A stretch of 64,000 bases of DNA from an uncultured Polaribacter sp. (lineage in GTDB: Bacteria; Bacteroidota; Bacteroidia; Flavobacteriales; Flavobacteriaceae). Where the stretch lies: positions 186,001 to 250,000 of the forward strand of contig NZ_CANLXV010000005.1 of assembly GCF_947495205.1 (NCBI RefSeq). Direction: 5' to 3'. This document shows, piece by piece, positions 52,398-62,242 of this stretch (its first letter is position 1; every line of letters begins with the position of its first letter). The translations under genes were made by a program, and so were the position numbers. The notes beneath the pieces are model-generated. The model was given only the letters and a program-made list of their open reading frames with translations, did no database searches and was not told where the DNA came from.

Positions 52398-53762
52398 CTA
52401 CTTTAATTTATCTATTAATTCAGATAATGAACAAGATACTTGCTCGCTAGAATTCATGTTTTTTAATGTAAATAATTCTCCTTCAACTTTAGAAACCACA
52501 AACTCAATTGCTCTGTTTGTAACATATTTCCACTGTCTTTTTTGCGCTTTATTGCTTTCGCCTAAGTCAGGATAAAATTCTGATTTGATATTATTCTTTC
52601 TCAAGCTTTTTATCGCTTTCATTTTAAGTACATCTGTACTTGCATCAAAATTTAAGAAAATTACCTTTGGTTTTGGCAAATCTACAGACTTAAATAAACC
52701 TAATTCTTCTAAAACGAGGTAAATTCTATCCAACCCAAAAGAAATACCAACTCCAGAAATATCTTTTAAGCCAAAAATTCCTGTTAAATCGTCATACCTT
52801 CCTCCTCCACCAATAGAACCCATTTTTACACCTTGTGGCGCAGCAACTTCAAAAATTGCGCCTGTATAATAATTTAGGCCTCTTGCCAAAGTTACATCAA
52901 CTTCTAAATTTGCGGTTTCTAAACCCAATTCATTTACGGCATTAATTACAAAACGCAACTCCTCTACTCCTTTTGTACCTTCTACTGATGTTGCTAACAT
53001 GTTAGCCAAAGCATCTAGATTTTCTAAACTTGTTCCGTTAAAAGTAAACAAAGGTTGTACTTTTTGTATGGCTTCCTCAGTAATTCCTTTAGAAAGCATT
53101 TCTGCCTCAACCTTTTCTTGACCAATTTTATCTAACTTATCTAAAGCTACTGTAAAATCTATTAATTTATCTTGTGCACCAATTACTTCTGCAATACCAG
53201 AAAGTATTTTTCTGTTATTCATTTTTATGGTTGTACCCTCTAAACCTAAATTGGTAAAAACAGTATCATACAACTGAATAAATTCTACTTCTTGCCATAA
53301 AGATTTGCTTCCAACAACATCTGCATCACATTGAAAAAACTCTCTAAAACGTCCTTTTTGTGGCCTATCTGCTCTCCAAACAGGCTGAATTTGATATCTT
53401 TTAAATGGAAAAGTAATATCGTTTTGGTGTTGTACAACATAACGCGCAAAAGGCACTGTTAAATCATATCGTAATGCTTTTTCTGAAATTTGAGTGGTTA
53501 CTTTTAAACTGTTTTTTTCTGATAAAAGCTGGTCATCTGCTTTCTTTAAAAAATCGCCAGAATTTAAAATTTTAAAAATCAAACGATCTCCTTCTTCACC
53601 ATATTTGCCCATTAAAGTTGATGAATTCTCAAAACTTGGTGTTTCTATAGGTTGAAATCCGTAAGTTTCAAAAGCGGTTTGAATCGTATTTATAATATAA
53701 GTACGATTTGCTACTTCTGTTGGCGAAAAATCTCTGGTTCCTTTTGGGATACTTGGTTTCAT
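52398..53762 (-). CDS. hisS: Histidyl-tRNA synthetase
   Basis: 454 residues, class II. 'KPSIPKGTRDFSPTE' at the N terminus, motif 2 'FPFKRYQIQPVWRADRPQKGRFREFFQCDADVVG' region (about 108-141), the histidine-binding 'ARGLNYYTGAIFEVA' (about 291-305) and motif 3 'SGVGISFGLDRIYLVL' (about 336). The C-terminal anticodon domain (about 365-454) is complete. Not in an operon with its neighbours. Confidence 0.97.
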   Translation of the reverse strand: MKPSIPKGTRDFSPTEVANRTYIINTIQTAFETYGFQPIETPSFENSSTLMGKYGEEGDRLIFKILNSGDFLKKADDQLLSEKNSLKVTTQISEKALRYDLTVPFARYVVQHQNDITFPFKRYQIQPVWRADRPQKGRFREFFQCDADVVGSKSLWQEVEFIQLYDTVFTNLGLEGTTIKMNNRKILSGIAEVIGAQDKLIDFTVALDKLDKIGQEKVEAEMLSKGITEEAIQKVQPLFTFNGTSLENLDALANMLATSVEGTKGVEELRFVINAVNELGLETANLEVDVTLARGLNYYTGAIFEVAAPQGVKMGSIGGGGRYDDLTGIFGLKDISGVGISFGLDRIYLVLEELGLFKSVDLPKPKVIFLNFDASTDVLKMKAIKSLRKNNIKSEFYPDLGESNKAQKRQWKYVTNRAIEFVVSKVEGELFTLKNMNSSEQVSCSLSELIDKLK

Positions 53763-53871
53763 TTTTTAATTATGAATTGAAAATTAAACGTTACGAATTA
53801 TAGTAAAAACCTATGAATTCGTACTTTAAAATTTGTAATTGTGAATTGAGTCGGCAAATATCGTGAAAAAG

Positions 53872-54819
53872 TTATACTTTTTTGTTAGTTACCACCCTTT
53901 TATTTCGTTGTCTTAAACTATAAATAGATGCGTTTAACTCAAAACCCAACAATAAAATCATAGCATTTAACCAAACAAACAACATTAAAATTAAAAGTGT
54001 ACCAATAGAACCATATAATTGGTTGTATTGTGCAAATTTAAGCACATAAATACCAAACAAATAAAACGTACATAATGATAAGAATGTTGTTAATATTGCC
54101 CCAGCAGAAAAAAACCGAATTTCTTTTACTTGCTTTGTTCCATATCTAAACAGTAAAGAGACAATTGTAAAAATCATCAATAAAAAAAGCAAACTTCTAC
54201 CGTAATAAAATAAATTTAAATCTGTAGTGTCTAGCCAACCTATTTCATCAATTTTTGCCAAAGCTACCTGATAAATTATTACTAAAATAATGGTAACTAT
54301 TAAAAAAAGAGAAGTTAATAAAGATACTCCTAAAGCTACGAAATACGATTTAAAAACGCTTCTAAACTCAGTAACATGATAGGAATATTCAAATCCGCCA
54401 AAAATTGCATTTACACCGTTTGTCATTAAAAAAATAGACAATAAAAAACCAAAAGAAAGCAAACCACCATATTGGTTGTTTACAATATCTCCTATAACCA
54501 CATTTACGGCTTCAAACGTTTGTGGTGGTAAAATATCTTTTATAAAAGAAAACAAACCCTCTTGAAAACCTTCTATAGGAATGTATGGAATAAGCGTTAA
54601 AATAAATAGTAAAAACGGAAAAACCGCCATGAAAAAACTGAATGCAATACCACCAGCTCTTGACGTTAAAGCACCTCTAACAATTCCAATAAAATAGAGT
54701 TCTAAAATATCATACAAAGACATCCCTAATAAACCCGGAACTTTTATTTGCTTCCCGAATTTAACAAGCCTCCCAATAATTGGAATTTTTGCCAGTTTGT
54801 CTTCTATATCTTTACTCAT
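53872..54819 (-). CDS. YihY/BrkB family membrane protein
   Basis: 315 residues, about six membrane helices. 'RAGGIAFSFFMAVFPFLLFILTLIPYIP' (about 54-81), 'GVNAIFGGFEYSYHVTEFRSVFKSYFVAL' (about 132-160) and the C-terminal 'LYGSIGTLLILMLFVWLNAMILLLGFELNA' (about 267-296) are the conserved blocks of the family once misnamed ribonuclease BN. Role unknown, possibly transport. Single gene between pentapeptide-repeat and hisS. Confidence 0.9.
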   Translation of the reverse strand: MSKDIEDKLAKIPIIGRLVKFGKQIKVPGLLGMSLYDILELYFIGIVRGALTSRAGGIAFSFFMAVFPFLLFILTLIPYIPIEGFQEGLFSFIKDILPPQTFEAVNVVIGDIVNNQYGGLLSFGFLLSIFLMTNGVNAIFGGFEYSYHVTEFRSVFKSYFVALGVSLLTSLFLIVTIILVIIYQVALAKIDEIGWLDTTDLNLFYYGRSLLFLLMIFTIVSLLFRYGTKQVKEIRFFSAGAILTTFLSLCTFYLFGIYVLKFAQYNQLYGSIGTLLILMLFVWLNAMILLLGFELNASIYSLRQRNKRVVTNKKV

Positions 54820-54890
54820 TTTTTGGAGTTGTCTCTTTTATCTTTTAGAGATTTTATTATTTCGATTTGATTATATCTAAGCTTATAAAA

Positions 54891-55460
54891 TTATTCAATA
54901 CTAATTTTGTAATCTAGCAACAAGCCATCTATTGTATTTCTGCTAAATTTAGCGCCTTTTAGTTTATTTTCTGAAGGATTGATATTAAAATTAAAGCTTG
55001 TTCTAAAATCTACCTTTTCTAAATTTGTATTCTCAAAAATAGCGTTTTTAAAATCTGAATTATTAAAAACACTGTTTGATACATTGGTTTCTGTAAAATC
55101 TACTTCTTGTAAATTGCAATTTATAAAGTGTGTACTAGGTATTTTTAATTGATAGAATGAAGAAAAACTTAACTGACAGTCTTTAAAACGAAACTGTAAT
55201 AAAAAAGTATCTACCTCATTAAATTTTACGCCAATCATTTTACAATTTATAAAATTTGTATCTCTAAAAGCCGTATTTTTTACTATTGTATTGCTAAAGT
55301 TACAATCTATAAATTCGCATTCTATAAATTGAATGTTAGAAGCGTGAATTGCTTCAAAATTACAATTTGTAAACGTACAATTGTCATATTCACCTTTATT
55401 GATTTTGGTTTTTGTAAAATCTAGTTTTACATAAGATTCACTTTCAAAATAATTATCCAT
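54891..55460 (-). CDS. Pentapeptide-repeat protein
   Basis: 189 residues made mainly of A(D/N)LXX-type pentapeptides, here with N/F-rich versions ('CTFTNCNFEAIHASNIQFIECEFIDCNFSNT', 'CNLQEVDFTETNVSNSVFNNSDFKNAIFENTNLEKVDF'). Two runs are separated by a less regular stretch (about 80-110). The protein should form a right-handed quadrilateral beta helix. Cytosolic, function unknown; some members mimic DNA and protect gyrase, but nothing here shows that. Confidence 0.9.
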   Translation of the reverse strand: MDNYFESESYVKLDFTKTKINKGEYDNCTFTNCNFEAIHASNIQFIECEFIDCNFSNTIVKNTAFRDTNFINCKMIGVKFNEVDTFLLQFRFKDCQLSFSSFYQLKIPSTHFINCNLQEVDFTETNVSNSVFNNSDFKNAIFENTNLEKVDFRTSFNFNINPSENKLKGAKFSRNTIDGLLLDYKISIE

Positions 55461-55508
55461 GTTTGTTATTCCTGCTTAGGCAAGCATTTCTTTTTATTTT
55501 TAATACTA

Positions 55509-55532
55509 AAATTCCTGCCTTTGCAGGAATAA
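55509..55532 (-). terminator. Hairpin after nadC
   Basis: ATTCCTGC-CTTT-GCAGGAAT (55511-55530) directly downstream of the nadC stop, with an ATTTTAG-type T-rich tail on the minus strand. Confidence 0.6.
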
Positions 55533-55536
55533 AAGC

Positions 55537-56394
55537 TTAAAACGCTTTTAAACTTAAGTCTAAATTATAAACAGAGTGTGTTAAAGCTCCCGAAGAAATA
55601 AAATCTACACCACATTCTGCATAATTTCTAATGGTTTTTTCGTTAATTCCGCCAGAAGATTCTGTTAAACAAGTATCACCAATTAAAGCTACGGCTTTTT
55701 TGGTATCTTCAAAATTAAAATTGTCTATTAAAATTCTGTACACACCAGGAACCGATAAAATTTCTTTGATTTCTGCTAAACTTCTAGCTTCTACAATAAT
55801 TTTAATATCAATATTTTTTTCAGCTAAATAATTTTTAGTTTTTGTAATTGCTTGGGTAATTCCTCCAGCAAAATCTATGTGATTATCTTTAATCATTACC
55901 ATATCATACAAAGCAAATCTATGGTTTACGCCACCACCAATTTTTACAGCCCATTTTTCTAAAGCCCTTATGCCAGGTGTGGTTTTTCTAGTGTCTAAAA
56001 TTTTAGTTGATGTACCTTTTAATAAATTTACAAAAAAAGCAGTTTTTGTAGCAATAGCACTCATTCTTTGCATTGCATTTAATACCAAACGCTCTGCCAT
56101 TAAAATAGATTGTGATTTACCTGAAACATGAAAAACAACATCGCCAAATTTTACTTTTTCTCCGTCATTTATAAAAGTTTCAACCTTTAAATTAGCATCA
56201 ACATAATTAAAAACTTGTTTTGCAAATGCTACTCCTGCAATAATACCTTCATCTTTAACTAGTAATTTTGCTTTACCAGCTGCACTTGCAGGAATACAAG
56301 AAAGTGAAGTATGATCTCCATCGCCAACATCTTCTCTAATGGCGTTTTTTATAATTAAATCTAATTCGTTTTGAAATTGTGCTTCTGATATCAT
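55537..56394 (-). CDS. nadC: Quinolinate phosphoribosyltransferase (nicotinate-nucleotide pyrophosphorylase)
   Basis: 285 residues. 'EDVGDGDHTSLSCIPASAAGKAKLLVKDEGIIAGVAFA' (about 21-58), 'ATKTAFFVNLLKGTSTKILDTRKTTPGIRALEKWAVKIGGGVNHRFALYDMVMIKDNH' (about 115-174) and 'GVDFISSGALTHSV' (C-terminal PRPP site). Makes nicotinate mononucleotide from quinolinate in NAD synthesis. Note that the kynurenine operon in this window ends in ACMSD, which would divert carbon away from quinolinate, so quinolinate here probably comes from aspartate (NadA/NadB). Confidence 0.95.
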   Translation of the reverse strand: MISEAQFQNELDLIIKNAIREDVGDGDHTSLSCIPASAAGKAKLLVKDEGIIAGVAFAKQVFNYVDANLKVETFINDGEKVKFGDVVFHVSGKSQSILMAERLVLNAMQRMSAIATKTAFFVNLLKGTSTKILDTRKTTPGIRALEKWAVKIGGGVNHRFALYDMVMIKDNHIDFAGGITQAITKTKNYLAEKNIDIKIIVEARSLAEIKEILSVPGVYRILIDNFNFEDTKKAVALIGDTCLTESSGGINEKTIRNYAECGVDFISSGALTHSVYNLDLSLKAF

Positions 56395-56532
56395 AAATTA
56401 TATATTCTGATGTAAAAATAACAATGATTTTGAAAATAAAGAGATAATTACATGAATTATAAGGAGAAATCTAATTTTAAATACCAAAAAAGTATTTTTT
56501 TAAAATAAAAATTCAAAAAAAACAAAACCTAT

Positions 56533-58344
56533 TTAGAGTGATAGGTTAATGACAACGCGGGTTCCTTTGTCTTTTTCTGAATTCATAAACAAACGCCCAT
56601 TTATGTAACTAATGCGTTCTTTCATAAATAAAAGCCCCATACCTTTATCTGTTTCTGATGATTTTAATTCTTCCTTATTAAAACCTATACCATCATCTTC
56701 TATGGTAATACTTAACATACTTTTTGTATGATTAATTACAATTAAAATATAATTAGATTCTGCGTATTTAATAGCATTATTTACAGCTTCTTGCGTAATT
56801 CTATACAAATTGGTTTCTACCAAAGAATCTAAACGTTGGGCGAAATTGGTTTTATTGTCAAACAAAATATTTTTACCCGTTAATTTATTTAACTGCATCG
56901 TTAATTTTTGTAACGCGGGTGCAACTCCATAATCTGTTAATTCTGGTGGTGTTAAATTAAAGGTTGCCATTCTAACACCTTGTATAATTTGTTTTGTTAG
57001 TTGCTTTAAATTGTTTATTTTATTTGTTGAATTTGCTAAACTTTCTGTATTTATAGATTCTACCGTAAATTTTAAGGCAGTTAACATTTGCCCAATTCCG
57101 TCATGAATATCTTTTGCTACTCTTTTTCTTTCCTCTTCTTGTGCATCTATAATTTTACTAGAAAGTATTTTTTGTGCTTCTATTTCTTGGTTGTATTTCT
57201 GATTAGAAACTTCATTTAAAGTAGCTTCATTTAATTTTCTTCTTGAAATATTAGAACAGAGTATTAATATTTTTTTCTCTACACCAACACTCTTAATAGG
57301 AATTATAGACATTTCTAACCAAAGGTTATTTCCTGTATTTGTAGTAACCTCTACTTCTCCTTCCCAAATATTTTTACGATTTCTTATTAAATTTTTAAGA
57401 TAAATTTGTTGCCCTTGATCTACTGTAAGCAATTCTTCTACAGATCCTTGCACTGTATTTGAAGACAGATTTAGTAAATTCTGAAACTTTTCACTCATAT
57501 ACAAAGCATCACCTTTTGTATTGGTACTTACAAATAAAACTGCGTTGTCTATAGCATAATTTAACTCTTGCAATTCTTGTAAAGATGCTTCTTTTTGATT
57601 GTACATTTTTTGCAGCTCCAATGCCTTTTCTTGCTCTTCTTCTTTAGATAATGAAAGTTGTTTTATAGTATCTCTTATCTTTAAAGAAATTGGCCTGAAT
57701 AAAAATAGAATTTCTGTAGCTAAAATTAATAAGGATATTATTAATAACGCCCCTTCTAAAAATTTTAGCTTTTCTACTTTAGTTTTACTAATTTCATCAT
57801 ATTTAAATACAATAGCGTTCATCTTTGATAAAAATGAACTTTCATTGGCAAGAATAATAGTTAAATTATCATCAAAATTATTATTTAAGGCTGCATTTGA
57901 ATTACCTGCATTTAGCAATAAACTTTCTACGGCTTTATGCATAGGTAAAAAATGAACATCTAAATCTTTAAACATTTTTAAGATTACCTTATTCATTTCT
58001 TTTGGCAACTCTAAATCTTTGTTACCTTTTTGTAAACTTTTATGAGAATTTACCCAAAGTTTATGGGTGTTTGATAAGGTTTTTAAAAGGGCTTTTTGTT
58101 GATTGGGGTTTGTGCTGTTTTTAAGTTGAAGTGCTTCTTTGGTTAACTTTTGACTTAACATTCTTTGACGCCCAGCAATATTAATAACTCTAGAATCATT
58201 AATTTGAGTGCTAATATGATCTTGAATTAAAAACTGAGCTATAATAATAGAAAATGCCACTGCTAAAAAAGCAAACAGATACAAACGCCTTAACTTTTTA
58301 AATATTTTGGCATCTAAACCGGTATTTTTATCAGTTTTTTTCAT
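56533..58344 (-). CDS. NarX-like hybrid-free sensor histidine kinase (HisKA_3)
   Basis: 603 residues. Membrane helix 1 (about 22-42), a periplasmic four-helix PilJ/NarX-type region with '[19 protein letters not shown]' (about 58-76), helix 2 (about 200-218), a coiled coil, a PAS domain (about 262-372), then HisKA_3 with the phospho-His in '[19 protein letters not shown]' (about 406-424) and the HATPase '[17 protein letters not shown]' and '[14 protein letters not shown]' motifs. The '[12 protein letters not shown]' stretch is also found in nitrate/nitrite sensors NarX/NarQ. No response regulator gene adjoins it here. Placed directly after DUF4202 and nirBD, so a nitrite or nitrate signal is likely, by context. 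Confidence 0.85.
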   Translation of the reverse strand: MKKTDKNTGLDAKIFKKLRRLYLFAFLAVAFSIIIAQFLIQDHISTQINDSRVINIAGRQRMLSQKLTKEALQLKNSTNPNQQKALLKTLSNTHKLWVNSHKSLQKGNKDLELPKEMNKVILKMFKDLDVHFLPMHKAVESLLLNAGNSNAALNNNFDDNLTIILANESSFLSKMNAIVFKYDEISKTKVEKLKFLEGALLIISLLILATEILFLFRPISLKIRDTIKQLSLSKEEEQEKALELQKMYNQKEASLQELQELNYAIDNAVLFVSTNTKGDALYMSEKFQNLLNLSSNTVQGSVEELLTVDQGQQIYLKNLIRNRKNIWEGEVEVTTNTGNNLWLEMSIIPIKSVGVEKKILILCSNISRRKLNEATLNEVSNQKYNQEIEAQKILSSKIIDAQEEERKRVAKDIHDGIGQMLTALKFTVESINTESLANSTNKINNLKQLTKQIIQGVRMATFNLTPPELTDYGVAPALQKLTMQLNKLTGKNILFDNKTNFAQRLDSLVETNLYRITQEAVNNAIKYAESNYILIVINHTKSMLSITIEDDGIGFNKEELKSSETDKGMGLLFMKERISYINGRLFMNSEKDKGTRVVINLSL

Positions 58345-58359
58345 AGTTGCAGTTAAAAA

Positions 58360-58941
58360 CTATGCCAAAGCTTTAGAAATTAATTGTGTTTCTTCTTCTG
58401 AAAAACGAATTTTTAATGCTGCTTCTTGTCCGTTTTTAGACATTTTACCCCAAGTTTTTTGTAGAATATCTATTAATTTTTCTTCGGTGTATTTTTTGGA
58501 AAACTTTTTAAAGTAATGTTTTAGAAACACCAAACAAATTACGTCTTCTAATAATTGGGTTTCTGTGTTTTTTTTCAATTGCTTTTTCTGCAATAAAAAT
58601 TTTACGTTTTCTGTAACACTCGTATCATAACCTACTTTTTCTAGTATTTCTGCTGCTTTTTCTGCATGAAATTTATAGAGGTACTTTCTCCATTTTAAAT
58701 AACCAACTCTATTCATTTCATAAGAATCTCTAGGAATTTCCCACCTGCAAATGTGCTGGCAACGTACTGCTAATTGTACTGCTTCTGAGGCATTAGGTTC
58801 AAATTCTTCTAAAGTTTCGCTCATTCTAATACCATAAAGTAATTCTTTTGGGTATTCTTTTTCTTGCCAAACTTCTTTGTTAGGATCTTTAGCGTTGGCT
58901 TGGTCAAATAATTCTAGTGCTTGGTTAAATTTATTTTTCAA
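58360..58941 (-). CDS. DUF4202 family protein
   Basis: 193 residues, cytosolic, helical. 'ELFDQANAKDPN', 'RCQHICRWEIPRDSYEMNRVGYLKWR' (about 59-84) and 'EKVGYDTSVTENVKFLLQKKQLK' (about 101-123) are the DUF4202 blocks; the histidines and acidic residues suggest an HD-like metal site. Genes of this family are often next to nitrite reductase genes, as here (31 bp after nirD, 15 bp before the sensor kinase). Exact role unknown. Confidence 0.85.
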   Translation of the reverse strand: MKNKFNQALELFDQANAKDPNKEVWQEKEYPKELLYGIRMSETLEEFEPNASEAVQLAVRCQHICRWEIPRDSYEMNRVGYLKWRKYLYKFHAEKAAEILEKVGYDTSVTENVKFLLQKKQLKKNTETQLLEDVICLVFLKHYFKKFSKKYTEEKLIDILQKTWGKMSKNGQEAALKIRFSEEETQLISKALA

Positions 58942-58971
58942 GTGTTTTTTGTATTAATTAGAAATTCAAAT

Positions 58972-59349
58972 CTATTCAGAAAATCCAACATACACACTAT
59001 TATCTTCAATTTTTACAGGATAAGTTGCTATTGCATCTAAATCGCCGTTTAAATTTTCGCCATTTTCTAGAGAAAATGTTTTTTTGTGCAATGGGCAAGC
59101 TACTTTAGGAGTGCCTTTATCATCACCAATCATTCCTCTACTTAACACCATTTCTAATTTATGCGGGCAAAGGTTTTGACAAGCGTACCATTTATTTTCT
59201 CTAGTAAAGTTAAAAACCGCTATTTGTTTGTTTTTATATTTTATACAAGCACCGCCATCTTTAGGGAAATCTTTTACAGCTGCTGCTTTAAACCAAACTG
59301 TTACTTCTTCTACTTTTGTGGTTTTGTATTGTTGTAATATGTCTTGCAT
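58972..59349 (-). CDS. nirD: Nitrite reductase small subunit (Rieske type)
   Basis: 125 residues. Rieske [2Fe-2S] ligands are present: 'CPHK' (Cys and His, about 60-63) and 'ACPLHKKTFSL' (Cys and His, about 84-94). The E. coli NirD lacks the cluster ligands; this one has them, as in the flavobacterial and assimilatory enzymes. Acts with NirB in NADH-dependent reduction of nitrite to ammonium. It lies 240 bp downstream of nirB with a dispersed hairpin element in between, so the two may be under partly separate control. Confidence 0.93.
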   Translation of the reverse strand: MQDILQQYKTTKVEEVTVWFKAAAVKDFPKDGGACIKYKNKQIAVFNFTRENKWYACQNLCPHKLEMVLSRGMIGDDKGTPKVACPLHKKTFSLENGENLNGDLDAIATYPVKIEDNSVYVGFSE

Positions 59350-59494
59350 AATTTGTAATTTTAAAGTTTTCTCTTAATTTGTTTAAATTAAAAGCAACTT
59401 TTTGTGTTTTGAAAACTAATTTTTTACTTCTGGTTTATTTTTTTAATACGAACAAATCTTATAAAAAACATCAATGAATTAATAGACTTGCATT

Positions 59495-59585
59495 TTGCGT
59501 TAAGGATTGAAGCATTTGTTTGAGCTCTTTTTTCTTTTTCAGAAAAAAAGCGAGTGCGTAAAGCCTGTTAAAACGCCCAAAAAAA
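59495..59585 (+). repeat. Dispersed hairpin element, copy D (between nirB and nirD)
   Basis: Contains CGTTAAGGATTGAAGCATTT, GTTTGAGCTC, a TTTTTTC/GAAAAAA stem, AGCGAGTGCGTAAAGC and CTGTTAAAACGCCC. It shares the GTTTGAGCTC...AGCGAGTGC frame with copy C. It sits inside the nirB-nirD transcription unit, which runs on the minus strand. Confidence 0.7.
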
Positions 59586-59589
59586 TATT

Positions 59590-62103
59590 TTATGACCAAG
59601 GTTCTGGCATTTTTTGATCTCTTAAAGGCACAAAAACTAAATTATCATCGTTTTCTTCGCTATTTACAAAATGATTGAAACGTTTCATTACTTCAGGATC
59701 ATTTATGGCTTGCGTCCATTCACACTCAAACTTATTTACTAAAGTTTGCATTTCCTCTTCTAAATCTGCTGCAATACCTAAAGAATCTTGTAAAATTACT
59801 TCTTTTAAATAGTCTAAACCACCTTCTAGACGCTCTTGCCATGCTGCTGTTCTTTGCAATGGTTTTGCTGTACGCATGTAAAACATTAAATACCTGTCTA
59901 AATATTTGATTACGGTTTCATTATCTATTTGTTCTGCTAGCAATTCTGCATGACGTGGTGTTGCACCACCGTTTCCACCAACATATAAATTCCAACCACC
60001 TTCTACAGCAATTAAACCAAAATCTTTACCACGTGCTTCTGCACATTCTCTAATACAGCCAGAAACGCCTCCTTTAATTTTGTGCGGTGCACGTATACCT
60101 CTGTATCTGTTTTCTAATTCGATACCAAAACTAACGGCTTCATCCATACCATATCTGCACCAAGTAGAACCTACACAGGTTTTTACTGTACGTAATGATT
60201 TTCCGTAAGCATGACCACTCTCAAAACCGGCGTCTACCAATTCTCGCCAAATATGTGGCAGTTGATTTAAGGTTGCCCCAAATAAATCTATACGCACACC
60301 ACCAGTAATTTTAGTGTATAAATCGTATTTTTTAGCAACTTCTCCTAAAACAATTAGTTTGTCTGGTGTAATTTCTCCACCAGGAACTCTAGGCACTACA
60401 GAATACGTTCCGTTTCTTTGAATATTTGCTAAAAAACGATCATTAGAATCTTGAATTGCGTATTCTTTGTTTGCAGTATCTGCATTAATAGTTGCCATTA
60501 AAGAGGCAATTAAAGGTTTACACAATTCGCATCCATGACCACCATTTCCATGATTATCTAATACTTGATTAAAGTTTGTATATCCTTTTACTTGAATAAT
60601 TTTATATAAATCTTGTCTGTTATAATCAAAATGTTCGCAAACAGTGTCTTTAACAGTAATTCCTAAAGATTTTAAAGTTGCATTGGTTAAATCTGCAACC
60701 ATTGGTTTACAACCACCACAACCTGTACCTGCTTTTGTAATGCTTACAACACCAGCTACATCTGTTGCTTCTCCGTTTTCTATAGCGCTACAAATTTGCC
60801 CTTTTGTAACACTTTCACAAGAGCACACTTGTGCTTCATCTGGTAAATCTGTTACATCTCCTAAAGATGCAGCGCCATCTGTTGCTGGCAAAATTAATTC
60901 TGCCGGATTTTCTGGAATTTTCATTCCGTTTAAGAAAATTTGGTGTAACATGCTATAATCAGAAGCATCACCAACCATAATTCCTCCTAAAAGCGATTTT
61001 CCTTCTTTGTCTACATTAATACTTTTGTAGATGCCTTCGTAACCATTTTCGTATACAATTTCAACACCATTATTTTCATTTAAAGCATCTCCAAAACTAG
61101 CAACATCTATACCACTCAACTTTAATTTGGTAGACATATCTATTGCTGATGGCATTACTGCTTCTTTATCTTCTAAAATTTGAGCTACTGCAACTTCTGC
61201 CATATCATATCCAGGAGCTACCAAACCATAAATCATACTATTTAATAATGCACACTCGCCAATAGCAAATATATTTGGATCTGAAGTTCGCATATCATTA
61301 GTAACCAATATACCACCTCTTGTGCCTACTTCTAAATTACAAGTTTTAGCCAATTCATCTCGAGGTCTAATACCTGCAGAAACCAAAAGCATATCAAAAG
61401 GAGTAGTTTCCTCTTCAGAAAACTGCATTCCTGTTATTTTTTCTTCTCCTGTAATTTGTTGGGTAGCTTTACTTAAAAGAATTTCTATACCCAATGCCTC
61501 TAATTTTGTTTGAAGCGATTTACTAGCATCTGTATTTAATTGTCTAGGCATTAATCTTGGCGCAAATTCTACAACAGAAGTTTTTAAACCCATATCTACC
61601 AAAGCCTTTGCCGCTTCTAAACCCAAAAGCCCACCACCTAAAATTGCTGCTTTTTTTTGTGTTCCTTCTGCTTTTAATTTTGCTACGTAATTCATAGTAG
61701 CATCTAAATCTTCTATAGTTCTGTAAACAAAAACGCCTTCTTTCTCTATACCTTTTATAGGCGGTACAAATGCAGAAGAACCTGTGGCTAAAACAATATA
61801 ATCATAATTATACGTCGTATCATCTGCTGTAGTTATGGTTTTAGATTTTCTACTGATATCTGTAACTCTAGCATTGGTAATTAAATCCACTTTATTTTCT
61901 TCATACCAAGAACGTGGTGCCATTTCTAAGGCTTTTGCATCTTTATTTTCAAAGTACTCACTTAAATGAACTCTATCATAAGCTGGTCTTGGTTCTTCTC
62001 CAAAAACAGTAATCGAAAAGTTTTTACTTGCTTCTTGCGCTACAAATTTTTCACAAAATTTATACCCTACCATTCCGTTACCAATAACTATTATTTTTTC
62101 CAT
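59590..62103 (-). CDS. nirB: Nitrite reductase large subunit
   Basis: 837 residues. FAD/NAD domain with 'VIGNGMVGYKFCEKF' (N terminus) and 'ILGGGLLGLEAAKAL' (about 150); [2Fe-2S] BFD-like domain 'CSCESVTKGQICSAIENG' with 'GTGCGGCKP' (about 425-470) and a second 'GHGCELCKP' (about 520); sulfite/nitrite reductase ferredoxin-like and 4Fe-4S/siroheme domains with 'TCVGSTWCRYGMDE' (about 641) and 'SGCIRECAEARGKDFGLI' (about 678). Reduces nitrite to ammonium in the cytosol using NADH. Complete in length and motifs. Upstream lies a 16-bp palindrome next to the -7 box. Confidence 0.96.
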   Translation of the reverse strand: MEKIIVIGNGMVGYKFCEKFVAQEASKNFSITVFGEEPRPAYDRVHLSEYFENKDAKALEMAPRSWYEENKVDLITNARVTDISRKSKTITTADDTTYNYDYIVLATGSSAFVPPIKGIEKEGVFVYRTIEDLDATMNYVAKLKAEGTQKKAAILGGGLLGLEAAKALVDMGLKTSVVEFAPRLMPRQLNTDASKSLQTKLEALGIEILLSKATQQITGEEKITGMQFSEEETTPFDMLLVSAGIRPRDELAKTCNLEVGTRGGILVTNDMRTSDPNIFAIGECALLNSMIYGLVAPGYDMAEVAVAQILEDKEAVMPSAIDMSTKLKLSGIDVASFGDALNENNGVEIVYENGYEGIYKSINVDKEGKSLLGGIMVGDASDYSMLHQIFLNGMKIPENPAELILPATDGAASLGDVTDLPDEAQVCSCESVTKGQICSAIENGEATDVAGVVSITKAGTGCGGCKPMVADLTNATLKSLGITVKDTVCEHFDYNRQDLYKIIQVKGYTNFNQVLDNHGNGGHGCELCKPLIASLMATINADTANKEYAIQDSNDRFLANIQRNGTYSVVPRVPGGEITPDKLIVLGEVAKKYDLYTKITGGVRIDLFGATLNQLPHIWRELVDAGFESGHAYGKSLRTVKTCVGSTWCRYGMDEAVSFGIELENRYRGIRAPHKIKGGVSGCIRECAEARGKDFGLIAVEGGWNLYVGGNGGATPRHAELLAEQIDNETVIKYLDRYLMFYMRTAKPLQRTAAWQERLEGGLDYLKEVILQDSLGIAADLEEEMQTLVNKFECEWTQAINDPEVMKRFNHFVNSEENDDNLVFVPLRDQKMPEPWS

Positions 62104-62131
62104 ATAAGTATACTTAATTATAATATTGCCA

Positions 62132-62139
62132 CAAAAATA
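62132..62139 (-). promoter_or_regulatory. -7 box of nirB
   Basis: On the minus strand TATTTTTG fits the Bacteroidota -7 element TAnnTTTG, 29-36 bases before the nirB ATG. The palindrome at 62138-62153 abuts it on the upstream side. Confidence 0.5.
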
Positions 62140-62153
62140 CGTATTAATACGTA
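62138..62153. promoter_or_regulatory. Palindromic operator at the nirB promoter
   Basis: TACGTATTAATACGTA is a perfect 16-bp palindrome, ending within the -7 box on the minus strand. The same sequence with one change (TAAGTATTAATACGTA) occurs at 63952-63967 before the next gene at the window edge. A regulator site is therefore likely. Confidence 0.6.
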
Positions 62154-62194
62154 AATTAAAAGCATAAAACCTAGATTATTTACTCAAAACTAAG

Positions 62195-62202
62195 TATTTT
62201 TG
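62195..62202 (+). promoter_or_regulatory. Candidate -7 box of the SUMT gene
   Basis: TATTTTTG fits TAnnTTTG, 41 bases before the ATG at 62243, divergent from the nirB promoter. No -33 TTG was seen at the expected distance. Confidence 0.35.
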
Positions 62203-62242
62203 TCAAAAACCTAATTATTATTATCTGTAAATAGCAATACCT

